Of a stretch of DNA of 30,642 bases, positions 1 through 8,486 are shown one piece after another. This stretch comes from Chrysochromulina tobinii (Eukaryota > Haptophyta > Prymnesiales > Chrysochromulinaceae), in assembly GCA_001275005.1 (NCBI GenBank), contig JWZX01002940.1, positions 1 to 30,642 of the forward strand, given 5' to 3'. The notes beneath the pieces were generated by a model. That model worked only from the letters and a program-made list of their open reading frames with translations, was not told where the DNA came from and made no database searches. The stretch's first letter is position 1. The number at the start of each line of letters is the position of its first letter. A program made the position numbers and the translations under genes.

Positions 1-258
1 GTTGATCCTGGCGCTCGTATTTCCGGCCCTGTAGCTTACCAATGTCCTGTATGGTTCCGGTGAACAGTACGGTAGCATCGGAACGGGCATCGGAGGCGCT
101 GTTACGGCGCCGTGAAGAGAAGATGGCCTTAACCCCGATTAAGCTGGTACCAACTAAAATACGAAATACCATTTTCGTCATGAGTTCCAAGGCGTGCAAA
201 AGCGAGCAGAAAGCGAGCTTGCTTGGCACGAGCGACCCCGAGCTGAAAGAGAGGACAC

Positions 259-417
259 ATGCCGAAGCACGACGCTCTCGATCACTCCAAGCAGGTGCCG
301 GAGCGTCGCAAGAAGTCAGACAAGGCGCGCCGAAACTTCGACCTCAACGGCAAAGCGACCGCACGCCACGTACGCATCGTGGAGTCCGAGCTGGTGACGC
401 GGCGAGGCCTTCCATGA
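259..417 (+). CDS. Possible small basic protein, unknown function
   Basis: A 52-residue reading frame starting MPKHDALDHSKQ and rich in Lys and Arg (PERRKKSDKARR), followed by NGKATARHVRIVESEL. I do not recognise a family. It reads more like a real protein than the overlapping frames because the charged blocks are not simple-repeat composition. If a 59-bp GT-AG intron at 394-452 were removed, the frame would extend to 488 and end LREAKPTRSTK (56 residues); nothing decides between the two forms. It could also be part of a longer gene whose other exons lie outside the window, or not be coding at all. Confidence 0.3.
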   Translation: MPKHDALDHSKQVPERRKKSDKARRNFDLNGKATARHVRIVESELVTRRGLP

Positions 418-764
418 TGACCATTCGGCACATTGTGCGGCAATTCACGCAGCTAAGAGAAGCAAAACCTACCAGATCGACAAAGTAACTCTTGCACCCT
501 CCATCATTTTGGTGCACGACCGCCCCGACGACGAGCGATACGGAGCACGAGGACACGAGGACGCAGCACGACGGTATCTCGTCATTTGGCTTTGTGAGAG
601 TTGTCAGCATTACAAATGTCTCGACACGGTGTTGCGACGAGCATGTCATAGAGAGGCTAGTTCTTAGTTGACACACGTAACCTAAACCATTTGTCTGCAC
701 GAGCCACGTGCCACGCTTGCCACGGTCTCTCCGTGCCCCTGGCGACCTTTGTGCCAATTCAATC

Positions 765-1979
765 TCATTGCTCGGCACTGAGCTCAGCCAAGCGCTCCTG
801 CTGGTCGAGGACGATGCAATTCGTAATGAGCTGATCGATCTCGCCCTCGAGCACCGGGTCGAGCGCAAAGTTGGTGTTGAGCCGATGGTCAGTGCACCGG
901 CTGTCCTTGTAGTTATACGTGCGGATCTTCTCAGAGCGAGAGCCAGTGCCTACCTGCATCTTGCGAGTAGAGGCGATGGCCGCGCTGCGCTCGTCCTGGG
1001 CCATCTGGTAGAGCTTGGCGCGTAGCATCTGCATCGCCAGTTCCTTGTTCTTGAGCTGCGAGCGCTCCTGGGTCACTTTGAAGCGGATACCTGTTGGTAT
1101 GTGGGTCAAATCGACGGCCGTCTCAACCTTGTTCACGTTCTGGCCACCCGCGCCGCCCGAGCGCGCGGTGTGCATCTCGATATCCCCGGGCTTGATCTCA
1201 ACGATGGCCTCGTCCACCTCGGGCATCACCGCGATCGTCGCTGTCGACGTATGCACGCGCCCTTGCGTCTCTGTCGCAGGCACGCGCTGCACCCGATGCA
1301 CGCCTGCCTCGATCTTGAGCTTCGAGTAGACCGAGTTGCCGCAGATCTCGAGCGTCACGTCGCGGCAGCCACCCGCCTCCGAGTCGGACTGGGAGATCAT
1401 CTTCGCCTGCCACCCCTGCGTCTGCGCGTACTTGGTGTAGATCCGGAGCAGATCCGCGCACCAGATAGCCGCCTCGTCCCCGCCCGTGCCCGCACGGATC
1501 TCGAGCATCACGTTCTTCTCGTCGTTGGGATCCTTTGGCAGCAGCAGCAGCTTGAGCTGACCGTCGAGCTCCGCGAGGGCGGCCTCCGACTCCCTCATAT
1601 CCTCGCGCGCGAGCTCCTTCATCTCCGCGTCGTCCGCCTCCTGGAAGAGCTCCTTGGCACTGGCTAGCGCCTCCGTCAGCGAGATGTACTTGTCGTACGC
1701 GGCGACGGTGCCCTCGATTTTGGCCATTTCCTTGTTCACTCGCAGCAGCTCAGAGGTATCCTTCATCGCGTCCGGATCCTGCTGCTGCGCCTCGAGCTCC
1801 ATGTACGACGCCTTGATCGCCTTGAGCCGGTCGAGCACGAAGGCATCGGCCATCATGTGAGGCGCAGCGCGCCGACGCAGCAGCGGAGAGAGTGTCAGAG
1901 GAAGGGGCTGATGGTGGGGTACAGCCTGATGCAGCGCCCATCCGGTGCACGTGCACAGAAGCATCGACGCGGGCAGCAT
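765..1979 (-). CDS. prfA: Organellar peptide chain release factor 1 (RF1/PrfA type)
   Basis: Class I release factor that recognises UAA and UAG in the ribosomal A site and triggers hydrolysis of peptidyl-tRNA. Counting from the upstream ATG at 2042, the codon-recognition tripeptide of RF1 (PAT, in [12 protein letters not shown]) is at about 255-257 and the catalytic GGQ loop ([14 protein letters not shown]) at about 299-301; RF2 would have SPF instead of PAT. The body from [14 protein letters not shown] to the C-terminus is continuous and of full bacterial length. I prefer the ATG at 1979 (404 residues) because the one at 2042 lies inside an inverted repeat. The remaining leader of about 43 residues before the conserved body begins [13 protein letters not shown] and is Arg-rich near its end ([10 protein letters not shown]), so the protein probably works in an organelle; whether plastid or mitochondrion I cannot tell. 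No intron is needed. Confidence 0.93.
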   Translation of the reverse strand: MLPASMLLCTCTGWALHQAVPHHQPLPLTLSPLLRRRAAPHMMADAFVLDRLKAIKASYMELEAQQQDPDAMKDTSELLRVNKEMAKIEGTVAAYDKYISLTEALASAKELFQEADDAEMKELAREDMRESEAALAELDGQLKLLLLPKDPNDEKNVMLEIRAGTGGDEAAIWCADLLRIYTKYAQTQGWQAKMISQSDSEAGGCRDVTLEICGNSVYSKLKIEAGVHRVQRVPATETQGRVHTSTATIAVMPEVDEAIVEIKPGDIEMHTARSGGAGGQNVNKVETAVDLTHIPTGIRFKVTQERSQLKNKELAMQMLRAKLYQMAQDERSAAIASTRKMQVGTGSRSEKIRTYNYKDSRCTDHRLNTNFALDPVLEGEIDQLITNCIVLDQQERLAELSAEQ

Positions 1980-2034
1980 CCCCCAGGGGGAGCGGAGGTC
2001 GAGCGAGGTTGTCGTGAACACAGGTGAAGCGCGC

Positions 2035-2080
2035 CAAGTCATGTCAAGTCAAGTCAAGCCATTTTTCTTGACATGACTTG
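2035..2080. repeat. Perfect 14-bp inverted repeat at the 5' end of the release factor gene
   Basis: The arms at 2035-2048 (caagtcatgtcaag) and 2067-2080 (cttgacatgacttg) are exact reverse complements with an 18-nt spacer. The spacer side of the left arm continues as two further copies of tcaag. The repeat covers the upstream candidate start codon at 2042, so it would form a hairpin at the start of the mRNA or mark the promoter. Confidence 0.7.
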
Positions 2081-2245
2081 ACAGAGGCCACACACGGACA
2101 AGTAACTTCAGAAGTCATTCAGTTGTGTCGCGGTCCCCCCGCGCTCATCACACTCCGTCCCAAAGGACCGGCTGCGCACATCGCTTCTCGGTTTCAAAAC
2201 CAACAGCAAGAAAACCCACATATCCTAGCCCGCCCTACCCCAGCC

Positions 2246-4138
2246 TCATTCGAAGCGCAGTGACCCAAAGAGCTCGGGCTGGTGGAAGTTGAGCTGCTCG
2301 CCGATGGGGAAGGCGCTTCCCCAGTGGGGCGTCCTCGAGTCGTCGGCACACTTGAAGAGGCCGACGCGCCACTCTCCATCCGTTGGGCCGACCGCCGCGG
2401 CGTGCCCAGCTGAAGCTGCGGGCTGGGCCGTGCCCACCGCGGCGGCGGGTAGCGAGGGGTCCCCCGGGCGCGGCGCGAGGATCTCGTCCACGACGAGATC
2501 GAGCGGGATGCGCATCGTCGTCGTCCAATTAATCGGACCCTCGATCTCCTCGCGCAGATCGTCGGACTGCCCTTGGAGCGACGTCCATCGCTCAGATTGT
2601 GCGAGATCGGCCTCAGATTGTGCGAGATCGTCGGGCTGCCGTTGGAGCGACGTCCATCGCTCAAGGCGAGCATCCCACAGTGAGGGCGGCTCATCGCCCC
2701 CTTGGCGCGGCCGCGCGTGCCGGCCTAGGAGCACCGCCCCGACGCAGTTCATCTCGATGTTGGCGTACGGGCCGCCGGGCTGGCGCTGCCGGAGAGAGAG
2801 AGTTGCCATCCGAAGGCAGTGAGAGGGGGCGTCGAAGATGCATTCACAGCGGAGCCATCCTCGATCACAGGCCATCGGAGGCCGATCTCGCACAATCTGA
2901 GGCCGATCTCGCACAATCTGAGGGCGATCTTACACAATCTGAGTCGCACAATCTGAGGTCGATCTCTCACAATCTGAGGGCGATCTCGTCACCTGCAGGA
3001 AGATCTCGACACACGAGTCGCGGTAGACGGGGTCGTTGCACGCGCCGTACTGGGCGCGCACGTGCCGGTCCTCGTGCACGTCGAAGCGCACGAAGAGGCA
3101 ACGGCCATCGTGGAGCAGCCTGGCCTCGACATGCGGCCGGTGCGCGCTGCTGTTGGCGTGGTAGCTGCCCAAGAGCACCGGCTCGGCGCGCGCCCACGAC
3201 AGCGCGCCCGCGGGCTCCGTGTCGGGGCTCACGAGCCGAGGCGGCACCGGTGTGAAACGCACGAGCACGGAGCGCCGTGATGGGCACCCGACCGATACGG
3301 CGCGTTCGATGCATGCAAGGCACTCGCGTACATTCGAGCACTCCGGATGCGCCCGACACAGCGCGCGCACAGAGGCCAAGAGAGCCGGCAGCCCGGCTGA
3401 AACCGTCGCCGGGCCGCCGCCGCCGCCGCCGCCGCCGCCGTCGCCGCCCCACATGGCAAACGCGTCGAGGGCGCTTCGGCCTGAAGCACTGCTTGCCAGG
3501 TTGACGAGGCAGTCGCAGACCTCCTCCGCCACAGCCACATCCAAGGGAGCCAGCGCCAGCGCGCCCGCCACGGCGCGCACGCCGCCAGCCTCGAGCACCC
3601 TCGCCTCGCCCTCATCGACGAAGCTCACGTTGGCAAGGGCGAGGGCGCCCTTTGCCTGCACTGCGGCGTGGCCAGCGTGCGCAGCCATCGCCTCGAGAGT
3701 GGCTTCAACGCCCTGCGCCGCGAGCACCTTCGACGCGCCCTCGCCAAGCGCCAGGTTCGCGAGCGCCGCGCAGCCGTTGGCGGCCAGGGTGCTGTGATTG
3801 GCACCCTCACGCATGGCATGGACGACCACGTCCGCACCACCTTGGGATAGGACGATGCCTCGCCCGTGGCCCTTTTCAGCAAGCGTGGCCACCGCGAGTA
3901 ATGCGCGCGCCTTCAACTCGACGGGCCGCGTGAGGCTCCGCAGCACGCCGAGCACCGTCGGAGACGCGAGTGCTCCCGATCGGCACACGAGATGAAGCGG
4001 ATCAACGTCCTCGTCGGTCGTGGCGACCGCTTTGCGCTTGTCCGACGAGAAGTGCCAGCCCTCAGCCCGCAGCCGCTCCCGCTCGGTCTCGTCGAGCAAT
4101 CGCAGGTCGGACGTTGCCGGTTGCTTGCCGATGCTCAT
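2246..4138 (-). CDS. Armadillo-repeat protein with C-terminal CBM9-like (beta-sandwich) domain
   Basis: Two exons, 4138-2993 and 2785-2246, joined by removing a 207-bp GT-AG intron (phase 0); 561 residues. Exon 1 encodes helical repeats of armadillo type, with segments such as LAANGCAALANLALGEGAS and AVQAKGALALANVSFVDEG, then a poly-Gly run. From about residue 300 the sequence turns into a CBM9-like domain: DGRCLFVRFDVHEDRHVRAQ, then NDPVYRDSCVEIFLQ. The domain continues across the splice as RQPGGPYANIEMNCVGAVLL and ends WGSAFPIGEQLNFHQPELFG. The join is supported because the second half follows the order known for CBM9-type putative glycoside-binding domains. Armadillo repeats bind peptides and the CBM9 fold usually binds sugars; the combined role is unknown. 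Exon 2 carries a 69-nt in-frame repeat insertion. An upstream TTG-initiated extension was rejected in favour of the first ATG. Confidence 0.8.
2786..2992 (-). other. Intron of the armadillo/CBM9 gene, filled with a ~21-bp repeat
   Basis: The donor follows CTGCAG and reads GTGACG; the acceptor reads CTCTCTCTCCGGCAG. About half of the intron (2883-2986) consists of five imperfect copies of a unit containing CAGATTGTG and GAGATCG on the coding strand. The same unit, inverted, occurs in exon 2 at 2591-2630. Confidence 0.8.
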
Positions 4139-4282
4139 CGCGTTTGTCGCCGGTGTATTCTTCTCTTTCTTCTCGCCGACTTGCGTGCCGAGCCTTCCGC
4201 CTTCCGACCGCGTGAACAAGCACAATCACATGTGGCGAGGTAAAAAATTTCTAAACTCCTAAATAGTCAAGTTTCAATAATC

Positions 4283-4326
4283 CAGTCAGTCAGTCAGTCA
4301 GTTAACCCACCGTCAGTCAGTCAGTT
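4283..4326. repeat. (TCAG)n simple repeat
   Basis: Two runs of the tetranucleotide tcag (about 4283-4302 and 4313-4326) lie in the 348-bp gap between the armadillo gene start at 4138 and the next gene end at 4487. The rest of the gap is AT-rich near 4245-4280 and shows no coding signal. Confidence 0.85.
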
Positions 4327-4486
4327 ATTTCGCGGTCCCTCCCCGCGTCATACGGCTCCGCCGCTCCCGGTCAAACACAAGTATAAATCCGAAGAGTATA
4401 CTCGATCCCGTGGGCTAACTCAGTTATTGCAACCCTCTTACTGCGGCGCTGAACGCGGCGACGCGCAGAGCGGCGGCGGCGGATGC

Positions 4487-5349
4487 CTACGCAATGTTTG
4501 GCGAGGGCGGCAGCAGGTCCGGAGTCGCAACGACCGCGACACTCGGTCCGGAGAGCGTCCACGCGACCCTCTGCTCCGCCGGGAGCACATTCCAATGGAT
4601 GCGCAGTGGGCTGTAGCCCGACGCCTTTGCACGCTGCATGTACGTGACAAATGATTCCCACAATGGCCGATCAAAGAAGGTGATCTCATGGATGTGGCCT
4701 GGCTCGTCCATGGGTCGACGACTGCAAACGATGGGATTCGAGCGTGTGACGATGAGTTGTGCCTCTGTCCACGCGTCACCCTGACACACCGGCCTCGGCC
4801 GCAAGGGTGAGGCGATGGCTTCACGCACTATGCAATCATGAACATGGCCGTCCCGTTGATGGGAGTGCCCGCCAGCTCGCTCGCAAGCGCATTTTCAGGC
4901 CCAAGTCCCGCCTCCTGCCTCGCCCTGCTCTCGACTGGGCTCTCCGCGCCGCTCAGAACCACCAACTGATTCTGAAGTACCTGGACGCGCAAGCCGGCGA
5001 ATCGATTCTTTCGGTGGAGCACCGCCATGCCCTTCGAACCCGGAGCCTCCTTCAGATCGGCTTCGGTGGCGCCGACGGCGATGTATGGGAGGATCTCGTC
5101 GTCAACGCCTCCGACTGCGAACGTCACCCCCGTCATCACGGCAGCCCAATCATCCGAGGCCCTCAAGGTCGGAGACGCGGATCCAGCATGGCCGACCGCT
5201 GCGGCCACGCGAGATTCAATCTGCTCACGAGAAAATACTTGTCCCATACGGCTCGCCGCCTCATCCTCCGCCTGCTCAAGCATCTCGTTCAGCGTGCCAC
5301 TAGAAACGAGGACTGCGCAAACGAGGACTACTCTTGCTGCCACTACCAT
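4487..5349 (-). CDS. Secreted or membrane-anchored protein of unknown function, two exons
   Basis: Exon 1 (5349-4829) starts with a hydrophobic leader, MVVAARVVLVCAVLVSS, typical of a signal peptide or signal anchor, then an acidic helix (NEMLEQAEDEAASRMGQVF). A 107-bp intron (4828-4722, donor GTGCGTG, acceptor GTTTGCAG, phase 2) joins it to exon 2 (4721-4487), giving the continuous sequence GTAMFMIAYRRPMDEPGHIH and 251 residues in total. Without the splice, exon 1 runs into a TAG at the junction and the downstream frame has no ATG. Exon 2 contains HEITFFDRPLWESFVTYMQR and WNVLPAEQRVAWTLSGPSV, which look like a globular domain. I do not recognise the family. The splice is inferred from frame restoration and consensus. 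Confidence 0.65.
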
Positions 5350-6137
5350 CGCCGTCGGCGATGTTCTCCTCTGAAAGGCGGAGAGCCGAGGAGAGAACCT
5401 TTCTGCGATGATGAGGCCGGGCCCCAACGAGGACCGAACTGGAGTTGCTTGCTTTTCGTGATTTTGTCTCTGTGTGAACGTTAACACGACAGACGCGACG
5501 CTACGGCACTGTTACTGCCCGCTCAGAATACACACACCTTACATGACCCCAAACGTGTGTGAAAAGTTGTGATGCGGGTGGGGCCTGGGTGCGTCCACAC
5601 ACGAAGCATGTGCCGTGTCTGTGCGCATGTGACGTGCACACGCGCTCAAGACTCATCAGTCGACCCAGAGAGAGCCCGACGTGAGGTGTTCCGAGGTGGA
5701 AACTCGGGAAGGCGATGGACTCTTGATACTAGTTGTACGACCGGACCCGGTCACAGTGACAGTGTGCTGAAAACAAGTATGAGTGGTCCAACGTGCGGCA
5801 CGGAACCTGAAACTCTGGTCTACTAAAAAATTATAAAAGACTTTTATTAAAAGGACGTGCACGCGACCCCCCGGCCCGCTCCCCGCACCTGGTTCGGACC
5901 CGCGCGAGGAACAAGGCCGGCTGCCTAGCACCCGAGATTCAGACCGAGATTGTCAGCCCGAGAGGGCCGCGGTGCGCCACGGGCACGTGGTACACGAGCA
6001 GGAGTCAAGGACCACTTCGAGGGGGTCGTAGGGAGGCTCCACGAGCGACTGGACACGACAGCCGTCTCTTCATCGGTGCGCACGATCACAGGTCGGTGGC
6101 CTGCATCAGCCCGAGTAGCTTCTGCTTTTCCCACTCG
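5350..6137. other. Intergenic region
   Basis: 788 bp between two minus-strand genes. It contains an AT-rich island at 5824-5849 in an otherwise GC-rich stretch and GT-rich sequence around 5550-5640. It should include the promoter of the 5349-4487 gene and the 3' end of the coiled-coil gene. No further coding sequence could be supported. Confidence 0.5.
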
Positions 6138-7871
6138 TCACTCTGCCTCGCTCCAAGCTTGCCCACAGGCTCTCGTGCGGGGGTCACCGGCCCGCTGCCG
6201 GCCGCGCGGCGATGGGCGCGCGCCAAGGGTCTGGCCCCCAACGGCCGCCTCGCTCGCCAGGCTGGCCTCGACTTCCGCTCGAAACGCGCCGAAGCCCGGG
6301 GGGAGCGTCTTGGCGGCGCCCGGTACGGCGCCCTCGGCCGAGCTCGCGCGCCGTCCCTTGGAAGCCGTTACCGGTACGCCCGGTACGGCGCTCGGGTCTC
6401 GCGGCGAGGCGGCGGGCTTGGCGTCGGGCTTCGAGCCTCGTGGGGAGCTGTGATCTCGTGGGGAGATTCTGGGGGAGATGGCGGCTGCGAGCATGGCGGC
6501 GCCGGTGGCCATGGTGGCGTGATTGAGTGTCAGGCTCGGGCCGAACGCAGAGAGCGTGTGCGCCTCGCGCAGCAGTCGAAGGTGCCGGATGGCCTCTTGA
6601 CGATGCTCGAGGGCCTCCATCTTGCTCATGCCGAGCAGGTGCTCGGGCACTTCGCCCAGGTACTGAGCGCGTGCCAGCAGCTCGGAGACGGCGTCGAAGA
6701 GCTTCCTCTGCTCCGCCTCACGTACGCCGTCCTGCGTCAGGAGCGCGGCACAATGCTCCCTCTGCGCCTGCAGTTCCGCGCGGTCCGCCGCGCTCTGCTG
6801 CTTATAGAGGGCCACCTGCCGCATCGCCTCGGCGGTCGCGGCCGCCGCGTCGCTCGCCGCGGACTCTGCAGTCTCACGCAGCTTGCGCTCCTTGTCTGCC
6901 TTCGCTACGGCCTGGAGCCGCGCCGCCTCCAGCTGCGCGAGCGCCTTCGCCCGCTCGGCCGCCTCTGCCTCGATCTCCTCGATCCTCTCCATCAGCTCAT
7001 CACGCCGGTCCGCCATCAGCGTCAGCTGCATGTCCTTATACGCCTCCTTCTCTCGAAATTCGTTCGCTCTCTGCGTCTTGTCGACGGCCTCTCTCTTGTA
7101 GCGCTCCTGTTGCGCCTCGAGCTCGCGAGCCCTGGCGCTCGCCTCGGCGGCGCGCTGCCGAGCACCATCTGTCGCCAAAGACATCTCCGCGTTCGCGGCG
7201 CGTAGCACCGCATTCTCCTTTTGGAGCGGCTCGATTTGCTTCTCGAGCTTCTCGAATTTGGTCTGCCACAAGAACTTGGCCTTGCGCTCGCGCACCATGG
7301 CCTCGTCCGAATTGCTCGAGCTGCTATACAGGTCCGTCAACTCCGACGCGAGCGCCATCTGCTTGTCCCGCGACGCGTCGAGCAATGTCTGCAGCCTTTT
7401 CACCTCTACCTCCATCGTCTCCACGTCGCTTCGCGCCTTGTCGAGCACCCGACTCTTTGATGCGAGCTCATCCACGGCCTTTTGCTTGGCATGGTTAGCT
7501 TCGCGCAGCTTCGCGCTCATCTTGTCCAATTGCAACTTGAGCTGCCCGATTGTCATGTCCGCGGCCGCGTTGCCAGTGCCAAGTGCTTCCGCAGAAGAAG
7601 TGGCGCTGCTTCCGCCGCGGCGACTCGAGGGCTTGTAGCCCTGGATTCTCAGAGCTTTGAGTTCATCGGTCATCTTGGGATCGATCATGAACGGCTCGAG
7701 ATGGCCTGGCTCGAGCGTCTCCGCGTAGCGGTCCTTCTCCTCGATGAACGCGGGCCAACGGCCGAGCAGAGAGACCGACGCGGCGGTGTACTTTTGAAGG
7801 TACTCGGCGAACACGAGGTTGGCATCCTGCATCAGATCCTGCATCTGCTCACGTCCTGCATCTGCAGACAT
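6138..7871 (-). CDS. Long coiled-coil protein, unknown function
   Basis: 577 residues from the first ATG in frame at 7871; the frame is open further upstream but only from a TTG. The N-terminal ~80 residues are globular-looking (VFAEYLQKYTAASVSLLGRW and DPKMTDELKALRIQGYKP). A Ser/Gly-rich linker follows, then about 300 residues of near-continuous heptads rich in Ala, Glu, Lys and Arg (for example AEMSLATDGARQRAAEASAR), with DMQLTLMADRRDELMERIEE near the middle. The C-terminal ~110 residues are a low-complexity Ser/Pro/Arg tail with repeated SPR motifs (SPRISPRDHSSPRG), possible proline-directed phosphorylation sites. No motor, kinase or membrane segment is visible. Such proteins are common in cytoskeletal or ciliary structures, but no assignment can be made. 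No intron is required. Confidence 0.75.
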   Translation of the reverse strand: MSADAGREQMQDLMQDANLVFAEYLQKYTAASVSLLGRWPAFIEEKDRYAETLEPGHLEPFMIDPKMTDELKALRIQGYKPSSRRGGSSATSSAEALGTGNAAADMTIGQLKLQLDKMSAKLREANHAKQKAVDELASKSRVLDKARSDVETMEVEVKRLQTLLDASRDKQMALASELTDLYSSSSNSDEAMVRERKAKFLWQTKFEKLEKQIEPLQKENAVLRAANAEMSLATDGARQRAAEASARARELEAQQERYKREAVDKTQRANEFREKEAYKDMQLTLMADRRDELMERIEEIEAEAAERAKALAQLEAARLQAVAKADKERKLRETAESAASDAAAATAEAMRQVALYKQQSAADRAELQAQREHCAALLTQDGVREAEQRKLFDAVSELLARAQYLGEVPEHLLGMSKMEALEHRQEAIRHLRLLREAHTLSAFGPSLTLNHATMATGAAMLAAAISPRISPRDHSSPRGSKPDAKPAASPRDPSAVPGVPVTASKGRRASSAEGAVPGAAKTLPPGFGAFRAEVEASLASEAAVGGQTLGARPSPRGRQRAGDPRTRACGQAWSEAE

Positions 7872-8486
7872 GAGTGAGTGCCGATCGTCCTGCCGTAGCC
7901 AGTCGTTCGGGGCCGTTCGCACCAAACAATCCGCCCACGATGGCGCTCAATTTCACATGAAGAATCGTGCAAACTCGGTTAACTTTTCATCGGGGGATCT
8001 TCCCCACCGCATTTAAATCTACGGTTCGGTCGGATTGGCGGCGCACGTATGCATACAGGCTCCCTGTGAGGCTGTTCCAAGGCGCATGGGCGAGCACTGC
8101 GTCATGCTTCGTGCTAATGCGTCGCACCAGTACGGCGCGGGTCGCGGACATGGACAAGGGCGGCCCAGGGACCTCATCGGCCGCGTGCCGACACCGCTGC
8201 GCCACCCCGGGTCTAAACGGGTCACAGACAAGAGGCTCCCCCCTGGCCCCGTAAGCACGCTACAACATCGCCCGCTCATCACCCCATGCATCTCAGATTG
8301 CATCTCAGATCCCGTCCAAGCATCGCCGGCTGCACGTACTGGAGACCCTTGATGGCCGTTGGTGCCGTTGGTCCTCTGGCCTTGAGCTCTCCAAAGCCCT
8401 GGACGCCGGCTAGGTAGCCAAATCTGAGAAGAGCCAAGAGAGAGCTGCAGGTCCGCCCTCTCGCACAAACCGTCTCACAAACCGTC
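7872..8486. other. Intergenic region
   Basis: 615 bp between the coiled-coil gene start and the OvoA stop codon, both on the minus strand. It contains a short direct repeat of atctcagat at about 8290-8310, related to repeat units in the armadillo gene. No convincing coding sequence was seen; the promoter of the coiled-coil gene should lie here. Confidence 0.45.

Noticed and set aside
1-18. The window starts gttgatcctggcgctcg, reminiscent of the 5' end of small-subunit rRNA
   Set aside because: Only about ten bases match and the following sequence does not resemble any rRNA.
4720-4745. Sequence resembling a tRNA T-arm end (cgctcgaatccc on the minus strand)
   Set aside because: No acceptor, D or anticodon arm can be found around it, and it lies inside a supported intron.
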